Shown one piece after another: positions 28,395 through 36,426 of a stretch of 44,037 nt of DNA. This DNA is from Actinomycetota bacterium (GTDB lineage Bacteria; Actinomycetota; Actinomycetes; Streptosporangiales; Streptosporangiaceae): contig PMSU01000113.1 of NCBI GenBank assembly GCA_003168255.1, positions 1-44,037 of the forward strand, read 5' to 3'. A model generated the notes under the pieces. The model saw only the letters and a list, made by a program, of their open reading frames with translations. It did no database searches and had not been told where the DNA came from. Within the stretch, counting starts at the first letter, position 1. Each line of letters opens with the position of its first letter. The position numbers and the translations under genes are program-made.

Positions 28395-29021
28395 TCAGAA
28401 GCGGCTGCCGGCATCGGCGGCGCGTTGCAAGCCCGCCGCCTTGTCGGCGTCGCGGGTCGCGGTCAGCACGGTCGGCTGCCAGTGGGTCTCGGTCACGTCG
28501 GTGAAGCCCGCGAACCGGAGCCAGTCGTTGAAGAACGCTGCGTGGAAGTCGGCACCGAAGGCCAGGGGCGCTCCGGGCGAGTAGACGCCGCTGGTGTAGA
28601 TCACGGCCGCCTTCTTGCCGAGGATCAGGCCGCTGTAGCCGGCCTCGGGCGTGAAGCTGAACAGCCAGCCGGGCTGACTGATGATGTCGATCCACTGTTT
28701 CAAGACGTACGGCACGCCCGCGTTCCACATCGGCACCGAGAACAGGTAGGCGTCCGCTTCGGCGAACCGGTTGAACACGGCACGAGCGGCATCCCACTCG
28801 CCCCGCTGCTCTGCGCTCGGCTCACCGCCACCGAAGGCGGCCATCTTCGCCTCCGCCGCCAGCCCCCCGAAGGTCGGCAGCGTCCCGTCGAACAGGTCCA
28901 GATGCTCTACAGCGACGTCAGGGTGGGCTTGGCGGTACGTGTCGAGGAACGCGTCTGCGAGGGCACGGCTGTCGCTCAATGCGCCCCTTGGACTAGCGGA
29001 GACGTGCAGCAGTTTGGTCAT
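28395..29021 (-). CDS. FMN-dependent NADH-azoreductase / quinone reductase
   Basis: The 208-residue flavodoxin-like protein has the FMN phosphate loop SASPRGALSDS (8-18), PMWNAGVPYVLKQWID (97-112) and FGADFH motifs of the AzoR family, which reduces azo bonds and quinones by two-electron transfer from NAD(P)H. ATG 29021 fits GAAGGA about 9 bases upstream; a TTG at 29027 would be two codons longer. It heads an operon (azoR, hydrolase, SDR fragment, DUF427) running away from a CGNR regulator; the divergent promoter region holds the GTAACCT dyad, so it is probably inducible by electrophiles or quinones. Confidence 0.88.
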   Translation of the reverse strand: MTKLLHVSASPRGALSDSRALADAFLDTYRQAHPDVAVEHLDLFDGTLPTFGGLAAEAKMAAFGGGEPSAEQRGEWDAARAVFNRFAEADAYLFSVPMWNAGVPYVLKQWIDIISQPGWLFSFTPEAGYSGLILGKKAAVIYTSGVYSPGAPLAFGADFHAAFFNDWLRFAGFTDVTETHWQPTVLTATRDADKAAGLQRAADAGSRF

Positions 29022-29045
29022 TGGCAAGTCCTTCTTCTAGGTCGA

Positions 29046-29098
29046 GTAACCTATATAATGCTATAATAAAGGTTACGGTACAGGGCGTGTTGTAACCT
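29046..29098. promoter_or_regulatory. Dyad operator and promoter between azoR and CGNR regulator
   Basis: GTAACCT (29046-29052) and AGGTTAC (29070-29076) form a perfect inverted repeat with a 17-bp AT-rich core that contains two TATAAT hexamers (29054-29059 and 29062-29067). A third GTAACCT half site is at 29092-29098. The region is exceptionally AT-rich for this genome. The layout fits an operator that covers the promoter(s) of the two divergent genes. Confidence 0.65.
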
Positions 29099-29138
29099 GT
29101 CAAGGGACAGATCAACAGTTAGCGGGGCGGAGGTCCGC

Positions 29139-29741
29139 ATGGAGCCGACGGACCTGATCGGGCTGGGAGACCACCCGGCTTTGGACTTCGTAAACAGCAC
29201 CGCAGCGTTGGGCTCGGTCCGGATTGAGCTGCTCGGGGACGGTTCGTCCTACCTGGCGTGGCTGGAGCTGGCCGGGTTGATCGGCCCAGCGGATACGGCC
29301 ATCATCAGGGAGCGCTTCAGCACGGCAGAGCTGGACGACATAGCCGCCCAGGTTGTCGAGATTCGCGAGTGGCTACGACCGGTCATCGCCGCTTGGAGCA
29401 CGCACGAGACCGGCGGCATATCCGCGGAGGTTGTGTTGCGCCTGAACGCGATCCTGGAGGCAGACCGGCGCTATCTACAGCTCCACGAGGGCAACGGGAT
29501 ACCCGGCCTGCATGAACATCGCCACTGGGCGGAGGCCAGCCAGCTTCTGGTCCCGCCAGTGGCTGCCACAGCAGAGCTGCTTGCCGGCGGCGACCGCCAG
29601 CTCGTTCGCCGGTGCGAGGGCGTTGACTGCACCATGTGGTTCTATGACCGAACCAAGGCACACCGGCGGCGCTGGTGCTCGATGGCACAGTGCGGAAACC
29701 GCGCTAAGGCACGCAACCACCGCCAGCGTCAGGCCCGCTGA
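29139..29741 (+). CDS. CGNR zinc-finger (ABATE domain) transcriptional regulator
   Basis: The 200-residue protein has the ABATE domain first (LALDFVNSTAALGS-type opening: DHPALDFVNSTA) and ends in the CGNR zinc finger: Cys159, Cys164, Cys180 and Cys185, with CGNRAKARNHRQRQ. It is a typical stress-linked actinobacterial regulator, and the basic tail is the likely DNA-binding part. ATG 29139 has GGAGG upstream. It is divergent from azoR and sits about 40 bp from the GTAACCT half sites, so I infer that it represses or activates that operon and itself. The ligand is unknown. Confidence 0.85.
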   Translation: MEPTDLIGLGDHPALDFVNSTAALGSVRIELLGDGSSYLAWLELAGLIGPADTAIIRERFSTAELDDIAAQVVEIREWLRPVIAAWSTHETGGISAEVVLRLNAILEADRRYLQLHEGNGIPGLHEHRHWAEASQLLVPPVAATAELLAGGDRQLVRRCEGVDCTMWFYDRTKAHRRRWCSMAQCGNRAKARNHRQRQAR

Positions 29742-30105
29742 TGCACACATCCAACCGCAGGCTCTGGCCCGATTCGCGCCGACCCAGCCGGGCCCGGCGC
29801 CGCCACGGTCCGGGTCCTGGCCCGAGTCGCAACCCCGGCACGTGCGTCGGCCTCGACTGACCAATCCCCCACGACCGCACAGTAGGCACGGACCGGCCCC
29901 CAGACACCAGCCACCTAGACCGGCTAGGGTCGGCGGAAACGTGCCTCACCCGCGCGGCTCGTCGCCTTGACGGTTACGACCAGGCCCTTCGCGGATACCC
30001 GATCACCCGCGGGTGGCGTGAGATGGCTCACTCCAGTGGAACCGCACCTCAGCGGAGCGGGTGGACGCGAACATATCCGGCGCCATTGCCGAGTAGCTCG
30101 AGCGA
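29742..30105. other. Gene-free stretch between convergent genes
   Basis: I see no supported gene, repeat or RNA here. The frames that cross it are proline/arginine-rich and have no domain. It should contain the transcript ends of the CGNR gene and of the FHA-HTH gene. Confidence 0.4.
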
Positions 30106-31347
30106 CTACTGCGCAGCCGCTCCCCGATCCGGCACCGGTACCCGTCCCGGTGGCGGACTTTCCGGGCCTTGCGGCGGAATCGCCGGGCCTTGGGACGGAA
30201 CGCCGCGGCCTGGCGGCGGCGTTCCCCGTCCCGGTGGCGGACCGCCGTGGCCTGGCGGCGGACCGCCGTGGCCTGGTGGCGGACCGCCGTGGCCTGGTGG
30301 CGGACCGCCGTGGCTCGGTGGCGGACCGCCGCGGCCCGGCGGCGGGGCTCTGCGGCCTGCTGGCGGTGCTCCGCGGCCTGGCGGCTGGCTCGCTGGCGGC
30401 TCTCCCCGCCCAGGGGGTGCGCTACGTGGCCGCCGCGGGCTTCTTAGCGTCGGTGTGCTTGCCGGCGGCCTATTCGCCGGCAGTGTTCCTGGTGGCGGTG
30501 TGCTCGCCGGTGGTGTGCTTGCCGGTGGTGTGCTGGCTGGCGGCGTATTTGTGAACGGCGGCGTTCTTCCCGGGGGCGCCGCGGTTCCGCTCCCGGGCAG
30601 CGGGCCTCCCAACGGCGGTTGAGCACCCAGCGGCGGCGAAGCACCCAGCGGCGCCGAACCTCCCAGCGGTGGCGTGGCGCCAGCAAGTGGCGAGCCGCCA
30701 ATCGGCGGTGTGCTGGCCGGCGGCTCTGCGCGGCCAGGCGGCGGCAGCGGCCTGACGAGTCCCAGCGCGACCACCTCGTTGGCCAGCCTGGTCCGCCTGT
30801 TCGTACCCTCCTGGATACGGAATTTCTGATAGAGCCGCAGCAGGTGCTGCTTGACCGCCGCTTCCGTCACCACCAGGTCGGATGCGATCTCGCGGGCCGT
30901 GGCGGGCGCGACGAATGCCTCGTCAGACAAGGCAGGCCTGCACAGGGAGTTGAGGACGTCGAGTTCGCGGCGGGTAAGCTCGGGAGCTGCTTGCCTGCGC
31001 AGCTCGACCTCCGCTGCGATCTCCTCGTGAACGAGCCCGCCCACCCGGCATCGCGCCGAGCCGAAGCTCAGTACATCACCGTCCTCGAGCACGCGGCGGG
31101 CGGCAGGACGGCCGTTTACCCTCGTCCCGTTGCGTGATAATCCGAGATCGGCCACGTAGGCGTAGTCGCCCCTGCAGATGATCTCGGCATGCAGTTTGGA
31201 GACGCTCTGGTCCCGCAAGCGGATGTCCACGGAGCTTCCGCGGCCCACGGTGGTCACATCGGCATGCAGCGGAATGACCTCCCCAGTGTCCTCGATGCGA
31301 ATGTAGGGCCTCTCCACGTCGCTCCTCCCGCCTAGCGGATCAGTCAC
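30106..31347 (-). CDS. FHA - helix-turn-helix regulator with long proline-rich repeat tail
   Basis: The 413-residue protein begins with an FHA domain (about 14-103; Arg36 in VGRG, Ser50/His53 in SVSKLHAE, NGT at 73-75). A winged/LuxR-like helix-turn-helix follows at 122-196 (ELTRRELDVLNSL, ATAREIASDLVVTEAAVKQHLLRLYQKF). Residues 201-413 are Pro/Gly-rich, including heptads of the form GGPPPGH at 340-381 and ASTPP repeats near 271-285. Start GTG 31347 has GAGGAA upstream. FHA plus HTH proteins read phosphothreonine signals to control transcription. The tail may be an interaction or phase-separating segment. The kinase at 24 kb is a plausible but unproven upstream signal. Confidence 0.8.
   Translation of the reverse strand: MTDPLGGRSDVERPYIRIEDTGEVIPLHADVTTVGRGSSVDIRLRDQSVSKLHAEIICRGDYAYVADLGLSRNGTRVNGRPAARRVLEDGDVLSFGSARCRVGGLVHEEIAAEVELRRQAAPELTRRELDVLNSLCRPALSDEAFVAPATAREIASDLVVTEAAVKQHLLRLYQKFRIQEGTNRRTRLANEVVALGLVRPLPPPGRAEPPASTPPIGGSPLAGATPPLGGSAPLGASPPLGAQPPLGGPLPGSGTAAPPGRTPPFTNTPPASTPPASTPPASTPPPGTLPANRPPASTPTLRSPRRPRSAPPGRGEPPASQPPGRGAPPAGRRAPPPGRGGPPPSHGGPPPGHGGPPPGHGGPPPGHGGPPPGRGTPPPGRGVPSQGPAIPPQGPESPPPGRVPVPDRGAAAQ
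30205..30330 (-). repeat. 21-bp-period repeats encoding GGPPPGH heptads
   Basis: Six consecutive 7-codon units (GGPPPSH, three GGPPPGH, GGPPPGR, GTPPPGR) in the tail of the FHA-HTH regulator. The period equals that of the minisatellite in glgE and of the repeats after glgP, although the unit sequences differ. Confidence 0.85.
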
Positions 31348-31506
31348 GGATTCCTCACGTTCGGGTTACCCTCCGTGCGCCCTTTCGTACCCCGTTCCGA
31401 AGCACTGATTGGGCGGCGACCTGTGCAAGCCGCCACCGGATCATGCTCTGCCGGGCGGCCCGCTGAGCATCCCCGCGGTACGTCCCCGCCACCCTCAACG
31501 CGGCGA

Positions 31507-31519
31507 TAAGATCATCACG
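31507..31519 (+). promoter_or_regulatory. Candidate leaderless promoter -10 of the DUF3017 gene
   Basis: TAAGAT at 31507-31512 lies six bases before GTG 31519, the spacing of a transcript starting at the start codon. It supports this GTG over the one at 31531. Confidence 0.4.
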
Positions 31520-31929
31520 TGGAGGAGTCCGTGCTGACGCAACGGGGCGATAGCCCGGATACGGACTCGCGTTCAGATTCGGCTGCTCAGGACACCGGCA
31601 TCGGGACCGTGCCGGACACCGGGGGAGTACCCGCGACTGACGTGCGCGGGGAGGCCGGCCAATCACGATGGGCGCAACTGCCCTACGCGGTAGTACTCGC
31701 CGGGATGGTCGGCGGCCTGGCCTTGATGTGGCTGGGCTCCAGGCAAGTCAAGGCGGGCACGGTGACGGTGGCGAGTGCATTGCTCGTCGCAGCCGCGGCG
31801 AGGCTCGTACTGCCAGAGCGCAGGGCCGGCCTGCTCGTCTCGCGGCGCCGCCTGGCTGATGTCATGGTTTTGGTGAGCCTCGGCACGTGCCTTATGTTGA
31901 CGGCGCTCTTGCTGCCATCGCCGTCATGA
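31519..31929 (+). CDS. DUF3017-family small membrane protein
   Basis: The 136-residue protein has a polar N-terminus (1-50) and three membrane helices, about 54-73, 79-97 and 112-132, the pattern of DUF3017. In actinobacteria this family is frequently next to folD, mdh or icd genes, as here. Its function is unknown. GTG 31519 follows a TAAGAT element by six bases, suggesting leaderless translation; GTG 31531 is an alternative four codons later. It precedes icd by about 130 bp on the same strand. Confidence 0.75.
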   Translation: MEESVLTQRGDSPDTDSRSDSAAQDTGIGTVPDTGGVPATDVRGEAGQSRWAQLPYAVVLAGMVGGLALMWLGSRQVKAGTVTVASALLVAAAARLVLPERRAGLLVSRRRLADVMVLVSLGTCLMLTALLLPSPS

Positions 31930-32059
31930 GCTCCTGAGCTGGGCCCGCATTGAGGCGGCCGCACCAGCCGCCAGATGACTCATCCCGCACCGGTAGCCTG
32001 GCAGGCGGCGCGCCCGATACTGGTGCGGGCCGACCAGCGTGGGAAGGGAAATCGGCGGC

Positions 32060-33295
32060 ATGCCCAAGATCAAGGTAGCCGATCCCGTTGTCGAGCTAGA
32101 CGGCGACGAGATGACACGGATCATCTGGCATTACATCAAGGACCAGCTGATCCTGCCTTACCTGGATATCGAGCTTGAGTATTACGACCTGTCTATCCAG
32201 AACCGGGATGCTACCGATGACCAGGTGACGATAGACGCCGCAAACGCCATCAAAGCCAGGGGAGTGGGCGTCAAGTGCGCCACTATCACGCCGGACGAGG
32301 CACGCGTTGACGAGTTCGGGCTGAAGAAGATGTGGCGCTCGCCGAACGGCACCATCCGCAACATCCTCGGCGGAGTCTTGTTCCGCGAGCCGATCGTTGT
32401 GTCCAACGTCCCGCGGCTCGTGCCAACCTGGACCAAGCCCATCGTCATCGGTCGTCACGCGCACGCTGATCAGTACGCGGCCAGCGATTTCGTGGTCCCT
32501 GGCCCTGGCACGGTGACGATCTCATATGTGCCTGACGCCGGCGGCGGCCGCCCCATCGAGATTGAGGTGGCCAAGTTCACCGGCGGCGGCGTCGCGATGG
32601 GCATGTACAACTTTGACGATTCGATCTGCGACTTCGCCCGCGCGACGATGCGATACGCGCTCGTTCGCCGCTACCCGCTCTACCTGTCCACGAAGAACAC
32701 GATCCTCAAGGCCTATGACGGCCGGTTCAAGGATCTGTTCGCCGAGGTCTTCGAGACCGAGTTCAAGGCCGAGTTCGAGGCGGCCGGAATCACCTATGAG
32801 CACAGGCTGATCGACGACATGGTGGCGCAGGTGCTCAAGTGGGAGGGCGGCATCGTCTGGGCCTGCAAGAACTATGACGGTGACGTGCAATCCGACATTG
32901 TCGCCCAGGGGTTCGGCTCGCTCGGGCTGATGACCAGCGTCCTGATGACCCCGGACGGTCGCATCGTCGCGGCGGAGGCCGCACACGGCACGGTGACCAG
33001 GCATTACCGCCAGTACCAGCAGGGCAAGCCGACATCGACCAACCCGATCGCCTCGATCTTCGCCTGGACCCGCGGTCTGGCGCACCGCGGCAAGCTGGAC
33101 GGGACCCCCAAGGTCACCGCCTTCGCCGAGGCGCTCGAGCAGGTGTGTGTGGAGACCGTGGAGAGCGGCAAGATGACCAAGGATCTCGCCCTGTTGGTCC
33201 GTGGCGACGCCCCGTACCTGACCACGCAAGAATTCCTCCACGCGCTGGACGAGAACCTCCAGGTCAAGATGGAGTCACTGGGCGCCTCCGGCTAG
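32060..33295 (+). CDS. icd: NADP-dependent isocitrate dehydrogenase
   Basis: The 411-residue enzyme oxidatively decarboxylates isocitrate to 2-oxoglutarate in the TCA cycle, making NADPH. It is of the short homodimeric (eukaryote-like) class: [20 protein letters not shown], substrate-binding [14 protein letters not shown] (Ser94, Asn96, Arg100) and Arg109, then [23 protein letters not shown] and [13 protein letters not shown] 32060 has GGGAAGGGAA at 32041-32050. A GTG at 32039 would add seven residues and lacks a better site. The malate dehydrogenase gene follows by about 120 bp, so two TCA-cycle enzymes are adjacent. Confidence 0.95.
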   Translation: MPKIKVADPVVELDGDEMTRIIWHYIKDQLILPYLDIELEYYDLSIQNRDATDDQVTIDAANAIKARGVGVKCATITPDEARVDEFGLKKMWRSPNGTIRNILGGVLFREPIVVSNVPRLVPTWTKPIVIGRHAHADQYAASDFVVPGPGTVTISYVPDAGGGRPIEIEVAKFTGGGVAMGMYNFDDSICDFARATMRYALVRRYPLYLSTKNTILKAYDGRFKDLFAEVFETEFKAEFEAAGITYEHRLIDDMVAQVLKWEGGIVWACKNYDGDVQSDIVAQGFGSLGLMTSVLMTPDGRIVAAEAAHGTVTRHYRQYQQGKPTSTNPIASIFAWTRGLAHRGKLDGTPKVTAFAEALEQVCVETVESGKMTKDLALLVRGDAPYLTTQEFLHALDENLQVKMESLGASG

Positions 33296-33418
33296 CCGTG
33301 ACTCTGCCCACATTCGGTAACCACATATCAGGCGAATCGGGCGCGATTATGGTCGGAGCGCGTGCAAAGCCGGCCGAAGTCGCACGACCCGGTGCCCGGA
33401 GCAAAGGAGAACACGGAC

Positions 33419-34375
33419 ATGGCCCGCACAGGCAAGGTAACCGTCGTCGGGGCCGGCTTCTATGGGTCGACCACCGCCCTGCGGCTCGCTGAGTACGACA
33501 TCTTCGACGAGGTTGTGCTCACCGACATCGTCGAGGGCAAGCCAGAAGGGCTTGCCCTCGACATGAACCAGTCGCGGCCGGTGGAGGGATTCGAGACCAA
33601 GGTCACCGGCCAGACCACCGGGCTTGCGGGCGAAGGCTACGAGGCGATCGCCGGCTCGCACATCGTCATCGTCACCGCCGGGCTGCCCCGCAAGCCCGGG
33701 ATGAGCCGGATGGACCTGATCGGGGTAAACGCGAAGATCGTGCGCAGCGTTGCGGAAAATGTCGTCAAGCACGCGCCGGACGCGGTTCTCATCATGGTCT
33801 CCAACCCGCTCGATGAGATGACGGCGCTGGCGGCCAACGTCACCGGCTTCCCTTCGCATCAGGTGATGGGCCAGGCGGGCATGCTGGACACGGCCAGGTT
33901 CAGCAATTTTGTTGCCGAACGGCTCAGCGTGCCAGTCGGCTCGGTCCGGACGCTGACACTCGGATCGCACGGCGACACGATGGTCCCCGTGCCGTCGGCC
34001 TGCACGGTGGACGGCAAGCCGCTGACCGACCTGCTGCCCGCCGTGGACATCGAGGCTCTGGTGCAGCGGACCAGGGACGGCGGCGCTGAGATCGTCAAGC
34101 TGCTGAAGACCGGCTCCGCGTACTACGCCCCGTCCGCCGCGGCAGCCAGGATGGCCCGCGCGGTGGCCGAGGATTCCCACGCGGTGCTGCCGGTGTGCAC
34201 CTGGATGGACGGCCAGTACGGCATCTCCGGCGTCTACCTGGGCGTCGAGGCAGAGATCGGCTCAGCTGGCATCGTCCGGGTAGTGGAGCGCGATCTGTCC
34301 GAGTCCGAGCTCGCCTCGCTGCGCGCGGCCGCGGACGCGGTCCGGACCAAGCAGGCAGACGTCGCCAGCCTCTGA
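33419..34375 (+). CDS. mdh: Malate dehydrogenase (LDH-like type)
   Basis: The 318-residue NAD-dependent enzyme has the Rossmann loop GAGFYGS (11-17), Asp36 in TDIVEGK for NAD binding, Arg91 and Arg97 in LPRKPGMSRMDL (the first Arg defines malate over lactate), Asp157/Arg160 in LDTARF and catalytic His184 in GSHGDTMVP. It interconverts malate and oxaloacetate in the TCA cycle. ATG 33419 is preceded by AAAGGAGA (33404-33410), so I prefer it to an ATG at 33362. It follows icd on the same strand. Confidence 0.94.
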   Translation: MARTGKVTVVGAGFYGSTTALRLAEYDIFDEVVLTDIVEGKPEGLALDMNQSRPVEGFETKVTGQTTGLAGEGYEAIAGSHIVIVTAGLPRKPGMSRMDLIGVNAKIVRSVAENVVKHAPDAVLIMVSNPLDEMTALAANVTGFPSHQVMGQAGMLDTARFSNFVAERLSVPVGSVRTLTLGSHGDTMVPVPSACTVDGKPLTDLLPAVDIEALVQRTRDGGAEIVKLLKTGSAYYAPSAAAARMARAVAEDSHAVLPVCTWMDGQYGISGVYLGVEAEIGSAGIVRVVERDLSESELASLRAAADAVRTKQADVASL

Positions 34376-34422
34376 CGCAAGACCAGCCGGGTGGCAGCGG
34401 TGGCTCGTTACTCCATGGCCGG

Positions 34423-34438
34423 CGTTCCCGCGGGAACG
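34423..34438. promoter_or_regulatory. Perfect 16-bp palindrome downstream of mdh
   Basis: CGTTCCCGCGGGAACG is a perfect palindrome with no loop, about 50 bp after the mdh stop and 140 bp before the next small gene. It could be a DNA-binding site or, with breathing, part of a terminator. Confidence 0.4.
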
Positions 34439-34575
34439 TCCATTCTGAGACGGCAACCCCAGCACGGCAGGTCGAGCGTCATCCCGGCAGATACGGATGT
34501 TGCTGGACAGCCGACCTCAGGCCCCAGGTGGATCCGCAGGGCAGCGTCCCTGCTCGCCACCGATAGATTCAGCAG

Positions 34576-34755
34576 ATGAAGAAACTTCTCGAGCTCCTCG
34601 TCTGCCTGCTCCATCCGCTCGCTGTCGTGCTGATGTGGATCGACCTGGCTACCCGCAGTGATATGGGACGAGGCCCGAAGCTGGTCTGGGCCATCTTCGG
34701 CCTTATCCCGCTTGTGCCGTTCCTCTACGTGCTCACCGGCGGCGACCTGTGGTGA
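34576..34755 (+). CDS. Small membrane protein, 59 aa
   Basis: The ATG at 34576 opens a 59-codon frame with TGA at 34753-34755. Hydrophobic segments are about 4-22 (LLELLVCLLHPLAVVLMW) and 36-54 (VWAIFGLIPLVPFLYVL), with charged residues between, so it is probably a two-helix inner-membrane protein. The C-terminus is LTGGDLW. No family is named with certainty; it resembles short phospholipase-D-N-terminal-like membrane stubs common in actinomycetes. There is no strong ribosome-binding site. It sits between mdh and the convergent cupin gene. Confidence 0.6.
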   Translation: MKKLLELLVCLLHPLAVVLMWIDLATRSDMGRGPKLVWAIFGLIPLVPFLYVLTGGDLW

Positions 34756-34808
34756 CGGCCGGCGCCGTCCTGTCCGGTTGGCCGCGCAGATCGAAGCCTT
34801 GGTGGTTG

Positions 34809-35138
34809 TCAGCTCTGTTGTGATTCATATGCCGGGGCAAAGATCACCAGTAGGGTGAGATCTTCGGTGATCTTCGTGAAGGTATGGCTCTCACCGGCTG
34901 GCACGTAGATGACCGAACCGGTGGTTACTTCCGCCTGGCCGCTGCCGGTTTCCAGGACCGCCCGCCCTGCGATGGCCACGTAGATCTCGTCCTGGTGATG
35001 CGGACTCTGATCGTCGGTGCCGCCGGCCGGTATGCAATAGGTGCCGACGCTGAGCTGCGTGACCCGCAACTGCTCCACCCAGTGGTTAGGGCCGTTCCCG
35101 GGCGGGATGAATTCGCCGGCACCTTCGATGATCCGCAT
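34809..35138 (-). CDS. Cupin-domain protein
   Basis: The 109-residue single-cupin protein carries both motifs: SPHHQDEIYVAIAGRAVL (His47, His48, Glu51) and PAGESHTF (His85), the usual metal ligands. Such small cupins bind a metal and may isomerise, oxidise or sense small molecules; the substrate cannot be read from sequence. Start ATG 35138 has GGGAG about 8 bases upstream. It is convergent with the small membrane-protein gene and stands alone. Confidence 0.85.
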   Translation of the reverse strand: MRIIEGAGEFIPPGNGPNHWVEQLRVTQLSVGTYCIPAGGTDDQSPHHQDEIYVAIAGRAVLETGSGQAEVTTGSVIYVPAGESHTFTKITEDLTLLVIFAPAYESQQS

Positions 35139-35268
35139 CCTCTGCTCCCTTCTGTGCGCCCCCCGGCCGTAAGCATGATCAGGTAGGAATCGTCTATTCC
35201 GAACGGCGCTGCCAGCACTCTGCCGCGAACGACAACGATCGCGGCCCAGGCTAAAAAACCACCTTCAG

Positions 35269-35371
35269 CCGGTCAACGATGCTAGCCCGCCCGCCGTCGG
35301 CGGCGAATCACGCGTCACGCCCGGTCAACGAGGTCAGCCGGCCCGCCGCGGCGGCCGATCATGCGTCGCGC
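35269..35371. repeat. Imperfect 52-bp direct repeat with GC-rich dyads
   Basis: Copy 1 starts at 35269 and copy 2 at 35321, both opening CCGGTCAACGA and containing a GC-rich inverted repeat (GCCCGCCG..CGGCGGC type). On the minus strand the second copy begins immediately after the TGA of the small membrane frame, as a terminator would. Confidence 0.6.
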
Positions 35372-35469
35372 AGCCGCAGCAGCAGCCCGCCGGCCATGAA
35401 GGCGGCGACAATCGGGAAGACATAGAGCAGGCCGAGGACGGTCCCGATGGCCACGGCGGAGTGCGGCAT
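35359..35469 (-). CDS. Possible 36-aa single-helix membrane peptide
   Basis: From ATG 35469 the frame reads MPHSAVAIGTVLGLLYVFP, then IVAAFMAGG, and ends LLLRLRDA before TGA at 35359-35361. The hydrophobic run with a basic C-terminus looks like a small membrane peptide, and a GC-rich dyad follows the stop. There is no ribosome-binding site and the extended frame upstream is not protein-like, so this is a weak call; a fragment of a larger transporter is an alternative. Confidence 0.3.
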   Translation of the reverse strand: MPHSAVAIGTVLGLLYVFPIVAAFMAGGLLLRLRDA

Positions 35470-35690
35470 GACAGCGCGTTTGCCAGCGTGCTGCCCTCGC
35501 GGCTCGCCGGGTACCGGAGGCCAGCTCAGTGGTGGCAAGCATGGCCTGGGACGACTCGCGGTCGCACCGATGAGTTTCATCGCGGCGAGCGGTCTGACAG
35601 TGTGTGAGCAACTCCCCGCCCAAGAGGCAGCGCGGCTGGCCGGAGGTGCTTTCAATCGCAGGATCCTCGACGACTGTGAAGGAGCGAAAG

Positions 35691-36320
35691 TTGACCAGCA
35701 TGCCGGAGATCGTTTCAGCGGAGAAGTGGCAGCAGGATCGCGACGAGCTGCTCAAGGCCGAGAAGGAAGCCACGCGCGCGCTTGACGCGCTCGCGGCGCG
35801 CCGCCGGCGGCTCCCGATGGTCAAGTTCGACAGCAGCAGGTACGTGTTCGGCACGCCCGCAGGCCCGGCAACCCTGCTCGACCTGTTCGCCGGACAGCGG
35901 CAGCTCGCCGTCTACCAGTTCATGGACAACGGGCCCGACGACTACTGCCCGGGCTGCACCCACTTCACCAGCAACGTCGCCGGCCTGGCCGCGCTGGCCG
36001 ACACCGGCATCAGCTGGGCGACAGTGTCCAACATGCCGCTCGCCCAGATCGAGGCCTACAAGGCGAGGATGGGCTGGACGATGCCGTTCGTGTCGTCGCA
36101 CGGCACGACGTTCGCCGCCGACTGCGGCGCAGACAGCGGCTTCATGCTCACCGTGTTCCTGCGCGACGCCGAGGACGTCTACCGGACCTACTGCACCACC
36201 GCCCGCGGCGTGGACCGGCTCCTATTCGTCAACAACATCCTCGACCTCGCCCCGTACGGGCGCCAGGAAGACTGGGAAGATTCCCCGGCTGGCTGGCCAC
36301 AGCATCCTACGTATGGGTAG
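35691..36320 (+). CDS. DUF899-family thioredoxin-fold protein
   Basis: The 209-residue product is of the DUF899 family, thioredoxin-like proteins of unknown chemistry. It has the helical EKWQQDRDELLKAEKEATRALDAL opening, then RRRRLPMVKF, and the conserved DDYCPGCTHFTSN with Cys86 and Cys89, placed like a redox CxxC. The start is chosen as TTG 35691 because GAAGGAG at about 35677-35683 is correctly spaced for it; ATG 35700 lies 16 bases away. The C-terminal half (AYKARMGWTMPFVSSHGTTF) is family-typical. It stands alone between the cupin region and the cNMP-domain gene. Confidence 0.85.
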   Translation: MTSMPEIVSAEKWQQDRDELLKAEKEATRALDALAARRRRLPMVKFDSSRYVFGTPAGPATLLDLFAGQRQLAVYQFMDNGPDDYCPGCTHFTSNVAGLAALADTGISWATVSNMPLAQIEAYKARMGWTMPFVSSHGTTFAADCGADSGFMLTVFLRDAEDVYRTYCTTARGVDRLLFVNNILDLAPYGRQEDWEDSPAGWPQHPTYG

Positions 36321-36426
36321 GTCAGGCGGCATGCGGTCATCGGGACCGATCCAAACTAGGGCGGGCGTCGGCGACAACCGGCCCCGCTGACTGGCGCGCG
36401 ATGTTGCCGGGGGACACGATGAGCGT

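Larger units (their letters stand above)
35139..35690. other. Mostly non-coding stretch upstream of the DUF899 gene
   Basis: It holds an imperfect 52-bp direct repeat (35269-35371) and possibly a small membrane peptide (35359-35469, minus strand). Nothing else is supported; larger frames on both strands are arginine/alanine-rich and lack domain features. Confidence 0.4.

Noticed and set aside
31355..31666. Minus-strand 103-codon frame upstream of the FHA-HTH gene
   Set aside because: Overlaps the DUF3017 gene antisense and is Arg-rich with no domain.
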